A DNA stretch of 64,000 nt from Fluviibacter phosphoraccumulans_A (GTDB lineage: Bacteria > Pseudomonadota > Gammaproteobacteria > Burkholderiales > Rhodocyclaceae), in the NCBI GenBank assembly GCA_036287865.1, contig CP126743.1, forward strand, positions 62,001-126,000. Reading direction: 5' to 3'. Every line of letters starts with the position of its first letter. Position 1 is the stretch's first letter. Shown here in pieces: positions 27,835 to 36,767 of this stretch. The notes below the pieces were generated by a model that saw nothing but the letters and a program-made list of their open reading frames with translations, ran no database searches and had not been told where the DNA came from. The translations under genes and the position numbers were made by a program.

Positions 27835-28776
27835 TTAAACCATGCCAGCTGTATGGGCCTGTTGGTCTGCCCAGTAACTGGATCGCACCATCGGGCCGCA
27901 TGCCGCTCCTTCAAAGCCCAATGCCAGCGCTTCGGTTTCAAAACGCTTGAAGGTATCCGGGTGCACATAGCGCTGTACCGGCAAATGATGGTTTGAAGGC
28001 GCGAGGTACTGACCAATGGTCAGGAGATTGATATCGTGGGCACGCATATCCTTCAGCTCTTCAATGATTTCTTCATCGGTCTCGCCCAGCCCCACCATCA
28101 AACCTGATTTGGTCGGCACGTTGGGGTAACGCGCTTTAAATGCCTTGAGGAAGTTCAGGGAGTGCGCATAATCGGCGCCGGGGCGCGCCTGTTTGTACAA
28201 ATGGGGCACGGTTTCCAGATTGTGGTTCATCACATCCGGCAAGGCCTGGCCAAAAATATCAAGCGCCACATCCATTCGGCCGCGGAAGTCTGGCACCAGC
28301 ACTTCAATAGTGGTGTTTGGTGATGCTTCACGGACAGCACGAATCACATCGACAAAATGCTGTGCCCCACCATCTCGCAGATCATCACGATCCACACTGG
28401 TAATCACCACATAGCGCAACTTCAGATTAGCCACCGATTCAGCCAGGTGACGCGGTTCATCCACATCCGGTGGCAACGGCTTGCCGTGCCCGACATCGCA
28501 GAAAGGGCAACGGCGCGTACAGATATCGCCCAGAATCATAAAAGTGGCTGTGCCACGACCAAAGCATTCACCAATGTTCGGACAAGCGGCTTCTTCGCAA
28601 ACTGTGTGTAATTTCTGGTCGCGCAACATTTTTTTGATTTCGCCAAAGCGGCCGGCATCATTACCGGCTTTAACGCGGATCCAATCCGGCTTTTTCAACG
28701 CTTCTTGCGGCACGATCTTGATCGGAATGCGCGCTGTCTTCAATTCGCCTTTTTGCTTTACCCCGGCGTCAGCCAT
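27835..28776 (-). CDS. lipA: lipoyl synthase
   Basis: Radical-SAM enzyme that inserts two sulfurs into octanoyl groups. 313 residues from ATG 28776 (MADAGVKQKG); a longer reading to 28908 lies inside lipB and is not homologous. The auxiliary cluster motif CEEAACPNIGEC and the radical-SAM motif CTRRCPFC are both complete. Further motifs are ITSVDRDDLRDGGA, LETVPHLYKQAR, KSGLMVGLGETDEE and a C-terminal VRSSYWAD. It overlaps lipB by eight bases. Intact. Confidence 0.96.
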   Translation of the reverse strand: MADAGVKQKGELKTARIPIKIVPQEALKKPDWIRVKAGNDAGRFGEIKKMLRDQKLHTVCEEAACPNIGECFGRGTATFMILGDICTRRCPFCDVGHGKPLPPDVDEPRHLAESVANLKLRYVVITSVDRDDLRDGGAQHFVDVIRAVREASPNTTIEVLVPDFRGRMDVALDIFGQALPDVMNHNLETVPHLYKQARPGADYAHSLNFLKAFKARYPNVPTKSGLMVGLGETDEEIIEELKDMRAHDINLLTIGQYLAPSNHHLPVQRYVHPDTFKRFETEALALGFEGAACGPMVRSSYWADQQAHTAGMV

Positions 28777-29404
28777 GGCACGTCTCCAATTGTTTTTGTA
28801 ATTGCTGAAGCAGTGCTTCGCCTGCTTCTGAAACCAATACGCTAACACCCAAATCACGTAATTGGGTAACCGCCATACCCGCGTAACCACAGGGGTTGAT
28901 TGCGGCAAAGGGGGTCAAATCCATATCCACATTAAGGCTGACACCGTGATAACTACAGCCATTGCGGATGCGCAACCCCAGTGTGGCGACTTTAGCTTCG
29001 CCCACATACACACCGGGGGCGCCACCGCGGCGGGCGGCAACAACACCATAGCCGGCAAGCAGGTCGATAACAGCCTGTTCGATTTTATTCACCAATTCAC
29101 GCACTTTGATATGGCGCCGCTGCAAATCAATCAACAGGTACACCACTACCTGGCCCGGGCCGTGATAGGTAATCTGACCACCCCGGTCAATCGGGACAAC
29201 TGGCACACCAATGTCTTTGAGCAAATGTTCAGGCTTACCAGCCTGTCCCTGGGTGAACACCGGCGGATGCTCTACTAGCCAGAGCTCATCCGGCATGGTG
29301 GATGCCGCTTCGCCAACACGCATCAGGGTCTGATCCCGCATCGCGTGCCATGTGGGCTCATACGGCACCAACCCGAGACGTTTGATGTGCAGCGCCAATG
29401 TCAC
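28769..29404 (-). CDS. lipB: octanoyl-[acyl-carrier-protein]:protein octanoyltransferase
   Basis: Transfers octanoyl from ACP to lipoyl domains, feeding LipA. 211 residues with LVEHPPVFTQGQAG, DRGGQITYHGPGQVVVY, the lysine in VGEAKVATLGLRI and the catalytic cysteine in AINPCGYAGMAVTQL. Normal length, intact, translationally coupled to lipA and two bases from ybeD. Confidence 0.95.
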   Translation of the reverse strand: MTLALHIKRLGLVPYEPTWHAMRDQTLMRVGEAASTMPDELWLVEHPPVFTQGQAGKPEHLLKDIGVPVVPIDRGGQITYHGPGQVVVYLLIDLQRRHIKVRELVNKIEQAVIDLLAGYGVVAARRGGAPGVYVGEAKVATLGLRIRNGCSYHGVSLNVDMDLTPFAAINPCGYAGMAVTQLRDLGVSVLVSEAGEALLQQLQKQLETCHG

Positions 29405-29406
29405 GC

Positions 29407-29709
29407 TTAGAGCACTACCTTCACGAGCGGGTGACTGGTGAGTGCACGATACAGGTTATCAAGCTGTTCTTTGGATTGCGCGTTGATCGTACAGGTCAGA
29501 CTGACATACTTACCCGAACTGGATGCCCGCATCTCCATATCTTTACCATCGTAATCAGGTGCAAACTGATGCACAACGGCCAGCACTTCCTGCGCCAAAT
29601 CATTCTGAGCAAGACCCATAATTTTGAGCGGAAACGCACAGGGCAACTCCAGCAAGGTTTCTGCACCACTACCCACGGGTTCTTTGGGCAAATCAGACGC
29701 ATGCGTCAT
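29407..29709 (-). CDS. ybeD: DUF493 (YbeD-like) protein
   Basis: A 100-residue ferredoxin-like fold protein that usually precedes lipB, as it does here. Typical segments are LLELPCAFPLKIMGLAQNDL, VVHQFAPDYDGKDMEMRASS and YVSLTCTINAQSKEQLDNLY. Proposed to be a regulatory ACT-like protein in lipoate metabolism; the function is not established. Intact. Confidence 0.88.
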   Translation of the reverse strand: MTHASDLPKEPVGSGAETLLELPCAFPLKIMGLAQNDLAQEVLAVVHQFAPDYDGKDMEMRASSSGKYVSLTCTINAQSKEQLDNLYRALTSHPLVKVVL

Positions 29710-29726
29710 GAGATCTCTCCGTAAAA

Positions 29727-30665
29727 TTATTGGCGAACAGCGATATGCGGCTGGCCACCCAGCGCATCACGAATCTTTGCCTGTACGGCATCAGCTTCCG
29801 AACGGGAGGTAAATGGCCCCACCTGTACACGATGCCACGGCGGCTCAGTATAGACATGGACTTGCACAGGCGTCATCCAATCCAGTTCGCGCAGCAGATG
29901 GTTTCGGAGAACCTGGGCATTAAAGTCATTCTGGGATGCGCCCATCTGCACATACGTACCAGGCTTCGGCATTTCTTCACCATATCGCGTCTTATCATCG
30001 ACCTTAGCTTCGTTAGCGGCTTGCGCATCCTGCTTCAGATCGGCATACGTCACACCACTCGCATCGGGAATAATCAGTTCGACACGAACCGGACTGCTGC
30101 CTTTATCGACATAGCCGAGTTTGTAAGCAGCGGTAAATGATAAGTCGATAATGCGGCCGTTGTGAAATGGGCCCCGGTCATTCACCCGCACGATCACACT
30201 GCGGTTGTTTTGCGTATTGGTGACTCGAACGTAGCAAGGTAGTGGTAACGTGGGGTGCGCGGCCGTCATAGCGAACATGTCGTAGGTGTCGCCGTTGGAG
30301 GTTTTTAGCCCATTGAACTTGGTGCCGTACCAGCTACCAATACCCTGCTGTTGAAACGGCTGCAGCGTGGTCATTGGCGTGAAACTCATACCCAATACGG
30401 TGTAAGGCTTATTCGCGGCATTACGTAAGGGTTCCAGACGCGGCGTCGCATTCGGAATCTGATCGATGTTTTCCGGGATCTGCGCTGGCAAGCCATCGTC
30501 TTTGTAAAAACCACCGCCCTTGCGCGGATAAGGCTTCATGACATAACCGCCTGTTGTGGGCGCACTCGCAACCGGTTTACGTGCTGGGGAACTAGAACAT
30601 CCACTCAACATAACCGCCAGTAGGATGCCGACTTGCATTAACAAGGCAGATGTCTTGATCTTCAT
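29727..30665 (-). CDS. rlpA: septal ring lytic transglycosylase RlpA
   Basis: Outer-membrane lipoprotein that cleaves denuded glycan strands at the septum. 312 residues from ATG 30665, which overlaps the rodA stop. The lipobox is LSGC (Cys near 23). The double-psi beta barrel domain begins QGIGSWYGTKFNGLKTSNGD and has the catalytic aspartate in RVNDRGPFHNGRIIDLS. A C-terminal SPOR domain follows (VQMGASQNDFNAQVL to the end). Intact. A longer reading to 30719 is less likely because it buries the signal peptide. Confidence 0.93.
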   Translation of the reverse strand: MKIKTSALLMQVGILLAVMLSGCSSSPARKPVASAPTTGGYVMKPYPRKGGGFYKDDGLPAQIPENIDQIPNATPRLEPLRNAANKPYTVLGMSFTPMTTLQPFQQQGIGSWYGTKFNGLKTSNGDTYDMFAMTAAHPTLPLPCYVRVTNTQNNRSVIVRVNDRGPFHNGRIIDLSFTAAYKLGYVDKGSSPVRVELIIPDASGVTYADLKQDAQAANEAKVDDKTRYGEEMPKPGTYVQMGASQNDFNAQVLRNHLLRELDWMTPVQVHVYTEPPWHRVQVGPFTSRSEADAVQAKIRDALGGQPHIAVRQ

Positions 30666-31768
30666 TAGCGATTCGTCCGGTGCGTTTCTATGCTCATTAG
30701 AATACCCAGTCCCGTACACAAGGTCACCAATGCTGTACCGCCATAGCTGATAAAGGGCAATGGCACGCCGACCACGGGTAGAATGCCTGACACCATGCCC
30801 ATGTTGACAAAGGCATAGGTGAAAAACCCCATCGTAATCGAACCAGCCAATAAGCGGTTAAAGGTCGTGCTGGCGCGCAGCGAAATACGCAGCCCACGTT
30901 CGATGAGGAACCCGTACAGGATTACGAGAATGACGTTACCGATCATGCCCCATTCTTCGGCAAATACCGCGAAGATAAAGTCGGTATGTTTTTCCGGAAT
31001 AAATTCCAGCTGGGCCTGCGTACCGCTCATGTACCCCTTACCGATCACCCCGCCAGAACCAATCGCAATGGTCGACTGAATGATGTGATAGCCCGAACCT
31101 AACGAATCACTGGTTGGGTCAATTAGCGTGAGAATCCGCTTTTGCTGGTAGTCATGCAGAAAGTTCCAGGCAAACGGCGCAACAGCAACGGCTGCACCCG
31201 TTAAGCCGCCAATCACCCACCATGAAAGACCTGCCAGAAAGATGACGTAGAAACCGGCCGAGAACACAAGAATAGCGGTACCGAGATCCGGCTGCTTGGC
31301 AATCAGTGCCGATGGCACCAATAGAATCATCAGAGCACCAAAGTATTTGGAGAACCACCGACGATTTTCAAAATGGTGAAAGTACCAGGCCATGGCAAGA
31401 GGCATAGCGATTTTCATGATTTCAGAGGGCTGGATTCTCGTAAAGCCTAACGATAGCCAACGCTTGGCACCATTCACCTTAATACCAAAGAGCATCACCA
31501 GTATCAGCAGCACCAATCCGAAAAGGTACATCGGCCAGGCCAATTGCATCAAACGCTGTGGCGGGATGCGTGCCACAACGAACATCAGGCAAACAGCCGC
31601 CGCCATGTTCAGTAACTGTGACGGCATACGTTCCTGACCGGACCAGGTTGCCGAGAAAACCGTGAGCAACCCCCCCGCCATGAGCAACATCGTTATCCGG
31701 AACAGCGGGAAGTCGATATGCACGGACCAGGCATGAACAAAGCCCCGCCAGTTTATTGAACGGCTCAT
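30665..31768 (-). CDS. rodA: rod-shape peptidoglycan polymerase RodA
   Basis: SEDS-family glycosyltransferase that works with PBP2 in lateral wall growth. 367 residues and about ten transmembrane helices. Family landmarks are RWLSLGFTRIQPSEIMKIAMPLA, LIAKQPDLGTAILVF, the large periplasmic loop with QQKRILTLIDPTSDSLGSGYHI, and PVVGVPLPFISYGGTALVT near the end. Overlaps mrdA by four bases and rlpA by one codon. Intact. Confidence 0.95.
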   Translation of the reverse strand: MSRSINWRGFVHAWSVHIDFPLFRITMLLMAGGLLTVFSATWSGQERMPSQLLNMAAAVCLMFVVARIPPQRLMQLAWPMYLFGLVLLILVMLFGIKVNGAKRWLSLGFTRIQPSEIMKIAMPLAMAWYFHHFENRRWFSKYFGALMILLVPSALIAKQPDLGTAILVFSAGFYVIFLAGLSWWVIGGLTGAAVAVAPFAWNFLHDYQQKRILTLIDPTSDSLGSGYHIIQSTIAIGSGGVIGKGYMSGTQAQLEFIPEKHTDFIFAVFAEEWGMIGNVILVILYGFLIERGLRISLRASTTFNRLLAGSITMGFFTYAFVNMGMVSGILPVVGVPLPFISYGGTALVTLCTGLGILMSIETHRTNR

Positions 31769-33786
31769 GGCTTCTTCCTGACTGGCAAAGCCTGAGTACT
31801 CGCAGGCATACGCACAAAAGGCCCCGGTGTTGGCGTGTTTAATACTTTCTGTGCGTCGTAGTCGTCATCCTGATGGTCGACGTAATTCGCCATATCGCGC
31901 AACTCGGGTACGGGCTCGCCCGGCTCGTCCGGTGCTGGTCCCTTGGGCACAATGCCTTGTAGGTAATAGTCAAACACCTGGCGCGTAATTGGCGCCGCCG
32001 AGGTCGCACCAAAACCCGCGTTTTCAACGATCACCGCCAGGGCAATCTTTGGTTTGTCGGCGGGTGCGAAGGCAATGAACAACGCGTGATCTCGCAAAAA
32101 TTCTTTGGTGCCACCATGCGAATAGTTGCCACCATTCAGACTGAACACCTGCGCCGTCCCGGTCTTGCCGGCGGCAACGTACTTGGCACCGGCAAAGGCT
32201 TTGGTACCCGTACCTTCTTTATTCACCCCAATCATGGCGTTCTTGATTACTTCGATATGCTCGGGCTTCAGCGCAACTTCATGCGTCTTTTCTAGCGGGA
32301 TTTCGCGCACACCGCCTGATCGCACATCGCTAATGCTGCGCACCAGATGCGGCTTATAACCAACGCCGTTGTTCGCCAGAATGGCCGTTGCCTGAGCAAG
32401 CTGCATCATGGTGTACGAGTTATAGCCTTGCCCAATACCGATCGAAATTGTTTCGCCGGCATACCATTTCTGTTGTTCCGGACGTTTGAAGCGACGCTGC
32501 TTCCAGGCTTCTGAAGGCAGAATACCGCGCGACTCGCCGTCAATATCAATACCGGTCTTACTACCGAACCCCATCTGACCCATAAAGTCGGCAATACCGT
32601 TGATACCCCAATCATTGGCCAGGGTGTAGTAATAGGTATCGCAAGAGTGGACGATCGAGGTGTACATGTTCACCATGCCATGGCCGCCCTTTTTATCATC
32701 GCGGAAGGTATGGTTACCTAAGTTAAAGTACCCCGGGTCGCTAATCGCCTGCTGTGGTGTACGTTTGCCCGTGGCGAGCGCGCCCAGCGCCATAAAAGGC
32801 TTGAACGTAGAGCCCGGTGGATAGGCCCCGTAAATTGCACGGTTGAGCAGCGGTTTGTTGATATCGGTATTCAGCACGTCCCAATCATCACTACGGATAC
32901 CATCAACAAATAAATTGGGGTCATACGTCGGCATGGAAACCAGTGCCAGAATCTCCCCATTTTCCGGATCAATCGCGACCAGCGCACCGCGGCGTTTGCC
33001 GAAGGCCGTTTCGGCTACTTGCTGCAACTTGGCATCAATCGTCAGATTCAGGTTATTGCCGGACACAGGCGGTGTTCGTGACAACACACGAATACCACGA
33101 CCGCCCGCGTCGACCTCAACACTTTCGAAACCGCTCACGCCATGCATTTCAAATTCGTAGCGCTGCTCGAGGCCTGCTTTACCAATGTGGTCAGTCCCTC
33201 GATAGTTAGCCGCCTGGCCTTCCTCATCAATACGCTCCAGATCCTTGGTATTGATACGGCCCATGTACCCCAGGGCATGTGAGGCTGTTTCACCCAGCGG
33301 ATAACTACGGAACAGGCGGGCACGCACTTCCACCCCGGGGAATCGATAGCGCTGCGCAGCAAAGCGCGCGACTTCTTCTTCGGCCAGGCGGGAGCGAATC
33401 GGGATCGATTCAAAGGTCTTTGCTTCACGCAACAGTTGTTTGAATCGACGCTTGTCTTTGCCTTCGATGGTAACCACCTTCGACAACTCTTCGATGGTTT
33501 GATCAATCGGGCCAACACGCCCCGGAACAATCTCCAACGTATACGCCGAAGTGTTGGTGGCCATGAGTACGCCATTACGGTCAAAAATCAGACCCCGATT
33601 CGGAACGACCGGCACTAGAGTTAACCGATTGTCTTCGGCACGTGTCGTGTAGTAACTGTTCTGCACTACGCCCAACCAGAAAAAGCGCAAGACCAGAATA
33701 AAGAAAGCGATCAGCATGATCACCGAGGCGGTGCTTAGCCGACCCTGAAATTTCTGGCTGGCGTCCCGGTCTTCGAAGTGCGCCAT
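31765..33786 (-). CDS. mrdA: penicillin-binding protein 2
   Basis: Elongasome transpeptidase partner of RodA. 673 residues: one N-terminal helix (IMLIAFFILVLRFFWLGV), a pedestal domain with LTLVPVVPNRGLIFDRNG, and a transpeptidase domain with the SxxK serine in PPGSTFKPFMALGAL, a second motif near HSCDTYYYTLA and KTG in AAGKTGTAQVF. The C-terminal tail is Pro-rich. Intact over 2 kb. Confidence 0.96.
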   Translation of the reverse strand: MAHFEDRDASQKFQGRLSTASVIMLIAFFILVLRFFWLGVVQNSYYTTRAEDNRLTLVPVVPNRGLIFDRNGVLMATNTSAYTLEIVPGRVGPIDQTIEELSKVVTIEGKDKRRFKQLLREAKTFESIPIRSRLAEEEVARFAAQRYRFPGVEVRARLFRSYPLGETASHALGYMGRINTKDLERIDEEGQAANYRGTDHIGKAGLEQRYEFEMHGVSGFESVEVDAGGRGIRVLSRTPPVSGNNLNLTIDAKLQQVAETAFGKRRGALVAIDPENGEILALVSMPTYDPNLFVDGIRSDDWDVLNTDINKPLLNRAIYGAYPPGSTFKPFMALGALATGKRTPQQAISDPGYFNLGNHTFRDDKKGGHGMVNMYTSIVHSCDTYYYTLANDWGINGIADFMGQMGFGSKTGIDIDGESRGILPSEAWKQRRFKRPEQQKWYAGETISIGIGQGYNSYTMMQLAQATAILANNGVGYKPHLVRSISDVRSGGVREIPLEKTHEVALKPEHIEVIKNAMIGVNKEGTGTKAFAGAKYVAAGKTGTAQVFSLNGGNYSHGGTKEFLRDHALFIAFAPADKPKIALAVIVENAGFGATSAAPITRQVFDYYLQGIVPKGPAPDEPGEPVPELRDMANYVDHQDDDYDAQKVLNTPTPGPFVRMPASTQALPVRKKP

Positions 33787-33789
33787 GGA

Positions 33790-34311
33790 CTAAATTGGCC
33801 GCTCGAAGTCCCGGTCATCCGACAGGAACTGCGGCAACATCAGCAGGTATGTTGCAGGCACCCATAGCGCAACGGTGGCAAAGGGCTGCACAAAATAAAA
33901 CAGGCTTGGCAATTCGTCGCCGGCAAACCAGCGGACCATCACCTGCAAGCAGGCACCAATAAAAATGATCGGTAACACGCTGACCAATTGTTGTTTTAAT
34001 GGCAGCCAGAGAATACGGTGTGCCAATACGCGACCTGCATAAGACATCAACACATAAGCCAACGCATGCTGTCCCATCAGGCTACCATCGACCACGTCCA
34101 TCAAGATGCCCAGCACAAATGCTGTACCGGTACCCACTACCAGCGGCGAACGAATCGACCAGAATACGACGACCAGCGCCACCCAATCCGGGAACCATGG
34201 CCAGAAAGATGTTGGCAGCAAATTCAGGAAGAATGCCAGCAGCAAGGTCAGCCGGATAAACCTCGGCCTGGCCGGGCGCAGGAGACGAGACGATTGAAAA
34301 TCAATCTGCAT
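33790..34311 (-). CDS. mreD: rod-shape-determining protein MreD
   Basis: A small inner-membrane component of the elongasome. 173 residues, about five helices, typical segments ALVVVFWSIRSPLVVGTGTAFVLGILMDVVDGSLMGQHALAY and a C-terminal VALWVPATYLLML. Lies between mreC (2 bases) and mrdA (3 bases) on the minus strand. Intact. Confidence 0.92.
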   Translation of the reverse strand: MQIDFQSSRLLRPARPRFIRLTLLLAFFLNLLPTSFWPWFPDWVALVVVFWSIRSPLVVGTGTAFVLGILMDVVDGSLMGQHALAYVLMSYAGRVLAHRILWLPLKQQLVSVLPIIFIGACLQVMVRWFAGDELPSLFYFVQPFATVALWVPATYLLMLPQFLSDDRDFERPI

Positions 34312-34313
34312 GC

Positions 34314-35243
34314 TTACTGCACCTTACGTTTCTTCTTGGGCATCGTGGTGCCCGTTGCCTGGTCTGCCGGACGGTCTAACGATGTCGGACGATCAGTCGG
34401 CAAGGTCACCGGTTCCAGCAGCAGTACTTCACCGTAACGGCCCATGCCTGCGGCAGGCGTCAGAATAAATTTGGAGAAGATACCGTTTGGATCACTTTCC
34501 AGACTCTCTACTTTGCCCACACGCAATCCGCGTGGATAGATACCATCAATGCCTGAAGTGACGATCCAGTCACCCACCTGCACATCGGCATTGGATGACA
34601 TATAGCGCATCTCCAGGCGTCCATCACCCGTACCAAACACCACTGTGCGCAAACCATTGCGCACTACCTGCGCCGGGATCGATTGATTCCGGTCAGTCAG
34701 CAGCGTCACTTCAGCATAGCCTGGTGCGACACGCGTAACCTGACCCACAACGCCTTGATCATCAACCACAGGCTGGCCTTCAATCACACCCTGATCTGTG
34801 CCCCGATCAAGAATCACGCGACGGTTAAACGGGTCGCGCGCACTGTAGAGAATGGCGGCCGGTTGTACACGTGCACCGAGCACGCGCTTGGTTTCCAATA
34901 ACTTACGCAGATAGAGGTTTTCAGCTTCAAGCACTTGCAACTGTTGCGTCTTTTCCGCATCTACTAAACGCGCCTGACGCAAGGCGGTATTTTCTTGGCG
35001 CACCTGATCCAGCGTGACCGCATATTCATCGACGGTGGTCAGTGCAATCACCGGCCACTGCACCACCTGCTTAAGTGGCGAGGTGACATAGGTCAATGCC
35101 GTACGCATCGGCTCCAGATAGCGGAAACGATCATCAAGCACCAGCAAAGAGATCGAGGTGCAGACGTACAGAATCAACAGGGCCAGCGGTGCTGGCCCTT
35201 GTTTGAATAACGGAGGGGGTTGGTGATCCAGTCCCGACATCAA
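34314..35243 (-). CDS. mreC: rod-shape-determining protein MreC
   Basis: Periplasmic scaffold of the elongasome. 309 residues with a transmembrane helix (LALLILYVCTSISLLVL), a coiled coil (QVRQENTALRQA to LEAENLYLRKLLETK, about 80-118), and the two-barrel core with FNRRVILDRGTDQGVIEGQPV and MSSNADVQVGDWIVTSGIDG. Intact, second gene of the mreBCD-mrdA-rodA-rlpA operon. Confidence 0.94.
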   Translation of the reverse strand: MMSGLDHQPPPLFKQGPAPLALLILYVCTSISLLVLDDRFRYLEPMRTALTYVTSPLKQVVQWPVIALTTVDEYAVTLDQVRQENTALRQARLVDAEKTQQLQVLEAENLYLRKLLETKRVLGARVQPAAILYSARDPFNRRVILDRGTDQGVIEGQPVVDDQGVVGQVTRVAPGYAEVTLLTDRNQSIPAQVVRNGLRTVVFGTGDGRLEMRYMSSNADVQVGDWIVTSGIDGIYPRGLRVGKVESLESDPNGIFSKFILTPAAGMGRYGEVLLLEPVTLPTDRPTSLDRPADQATGTTMPKKKRKVQ

Positions 35244-35283
35244 AAAAACTCCGCCAGATCTCTAACAGATCCGGCGATGGTTT

Positions 35284-36327
35284 TTATTCGCTGGCGAACA
35301 CGTTACCCAGTTTGTCCATCTTCTCGAGAGCGATACCGCAACCACGCACCACACAGGTCAGCGGGTCTTCGGCCACCATTACTGGCAGGCCGGTTTCTTC
35401 GCGTAGCAAACGGTCCAGATCACGCAACAGGGCGCCGCCGCCGGTGAGAAGCAGGCCACGCTCTGCAATATCGGCACCCAGTTCCGGCGGCGTCTGTTCA
35501 AGCACCTGCTTCACCGCGGTAACGATCTGGTTGGTTGGTTCCGACAGCGCTTCGAGCATTTCGTTCGAAGTCACGGTAAATGTACGTGGAATACCTTCGG
35601 CCAGATTACGACCCTTCACTTCCATCTCCATGACTTCAACGCCAGGGAATGCCGTACCAATTTGCTTCTTAATGTTTTCTGCGGTGGTTTCACCGATCAG
35701 CATGCCGTAGTTACGACGGATGTAGTTGATGATCGACTCATCAAACTTGTCACCACCCACACGCACCGATGTCGAATACACCATACCACCCAGCGAGATC
35801 ACGCCGACTTCGGTAGTGCCACCACCGATATCAACGACCATCGAACCGGTCGCATCCTCAACCGGCAGGCCGGCACCAATCGCGGCCGCCATCGGTTCTT
35901 CAATCAGATACACCTGCGATGCACCGGCGCCCAGTGCCGATTCGCGAATCGCACGGCGCTCAACCTGAGTCGAGCCACACGGCACGCAAATGATGATGCG
36001 TGGCGATGGTGCAAACATGCGCACGTCGTGCACGCGCTTGATAAACTGCTTGAGCATCTGCTCGGTCACCGTAAAGTCGGCGATCACGCCGTCTTTCATC
36101 GGGCGAATCGCGTTAATGCTGCCCGGTGTCTTACCGAGCATCATCTTGGCGTCTTTACCAACGGCTTCAATCGACTTGCGGGCACTCGGACCGCCATCGG
36201 TACGAATAGCAACTACCGAAGGCTCATCGAGCACGATGCCTTTGCCACGCGAATAAATCAGCGTATTAGCCGTACCCAAATCGATAGCCAGGTCGTTAGA
36301 AAACATGCCGCGAAATAGTCCGAACAT
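35284..36327 (-). CDS. mreB: cell-shape actin homologue MreB
   Basis: Forms membrane-bound filaments that orient wall synthesis. 347 residues from ATG 36327, chosen because the family begins MFGLFRGMFSNDLAIDLGTA; a longer reading to 36420 enters the divergent promoter region. Phosphate-1 loop DLGTANTLIY, phosphate-2 VVDIGGGTTEVGV, adenosine motif LTGGGALLRDLD. Intact and first gene of the rod operon. Confidence 0.96.
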   Translation of the reverse strand: MFGLFRGMFSNDLAIDLGTANTLIYSRGKGIVLDEPSVVAIRTDGGPSARKSIEAVGKDAKMMLGKTPGSINAIRPMKDGVIADFTVTEQMLKQFIKRVHDVRMFAPSPRIIICVPCGSTQVERRAIRESALGAGASQVYLIEEPMAAAIGAGLPVEDATGSMVVDIGGGTTEVGVISLGGMVYSTSVRVGGDKFDESIINYIRRNYGMLIGETTAENIKKQIGTAFPGVEVMEMEVKGRNLAEGIPRTFTVTSNEMLEALSEPTNQIVTAVKQVLEQTPPELGADIAERGLLLTGGGALLRDLDRLLREETGLPVMVAEDPLTCVVRGCGIALEKMDKLGNVFASE

Positions 36328-36413
36328 TGCGAAACTCCAGAATTCAAAAGTAAGTGTGTGAGGCGCGCAGAACCGAAAGTTCGCGCTGCACTGCAACGAT
36401 AGCAAGCAGCCAG

Positions 36414-36444
36414 CAGACAAGCCACCGACTAAACCGCGTATAAT
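36414..36444 (+). promoter_or_regulatory. gatC promoter candidate
   Basis: A perfect TATAAT lies at 36439-36444, 30 bases before the gatC start. The best -35 match (CAGACA at 36414-36419) is 19 bases upstream and weak. The 146-base gap between divergent mreB and gatC must hold both promoters; no mreB promoter could be assigned. Confidence 0.45.
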
Positions 36445-36473
36445 ACCGCAAATTCAAAGGGATATAGAACAAC

Positions 36474-36767
36474 ATGGCTTTTACCCCCGAAGACGTACAA
36501 AGACTGGCCAAACTGGCCCGAATTGAGCTCAATACCGAGCAGGTCTCGGCCACCCTAGGCCATCTGGACAATATTTTCGGCATGATCGCCGAGCTGCGCC
36601 AGGTGAATACCGAGGGCATCACCCCCATGGCCCATGCCTGCAACGTTGCACAACGCCTGCGCACCGATGCTGTAACCGAAGGCAGTGTCGAGCAGCGTGA
36701 TCGCTGCCTGGCGCTGGCGCCAGAAGCTGAAGCTGGTCTGTTCCTTGTGCCGAAGGTGATCGAATGA
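36474..36767 (+). CDS. gatC: aspartyl/glutamyl-tRNA amidotransferase subunit C
   Basis: Small linker subunit of the GatCAB complex that converts misacylated Asp-tRNA-Asn and Glu-tRNA-Gln. 97 residues: VQRLAKLARIELNTEQ, HLDNIFGMIAEL and the C-terminal LVPKVIE. Overlaps gatA by four bases. Intact. Confidence 0.95.
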   Translation: MAFTPEDVQRLAKLARIELNTEQVSATLGHLDNIFGMIAELRQVNTEGITPMAHACNVAQRLRTDAVTEGSVEQRDRCLALAPEAEAGLFLVPKVIE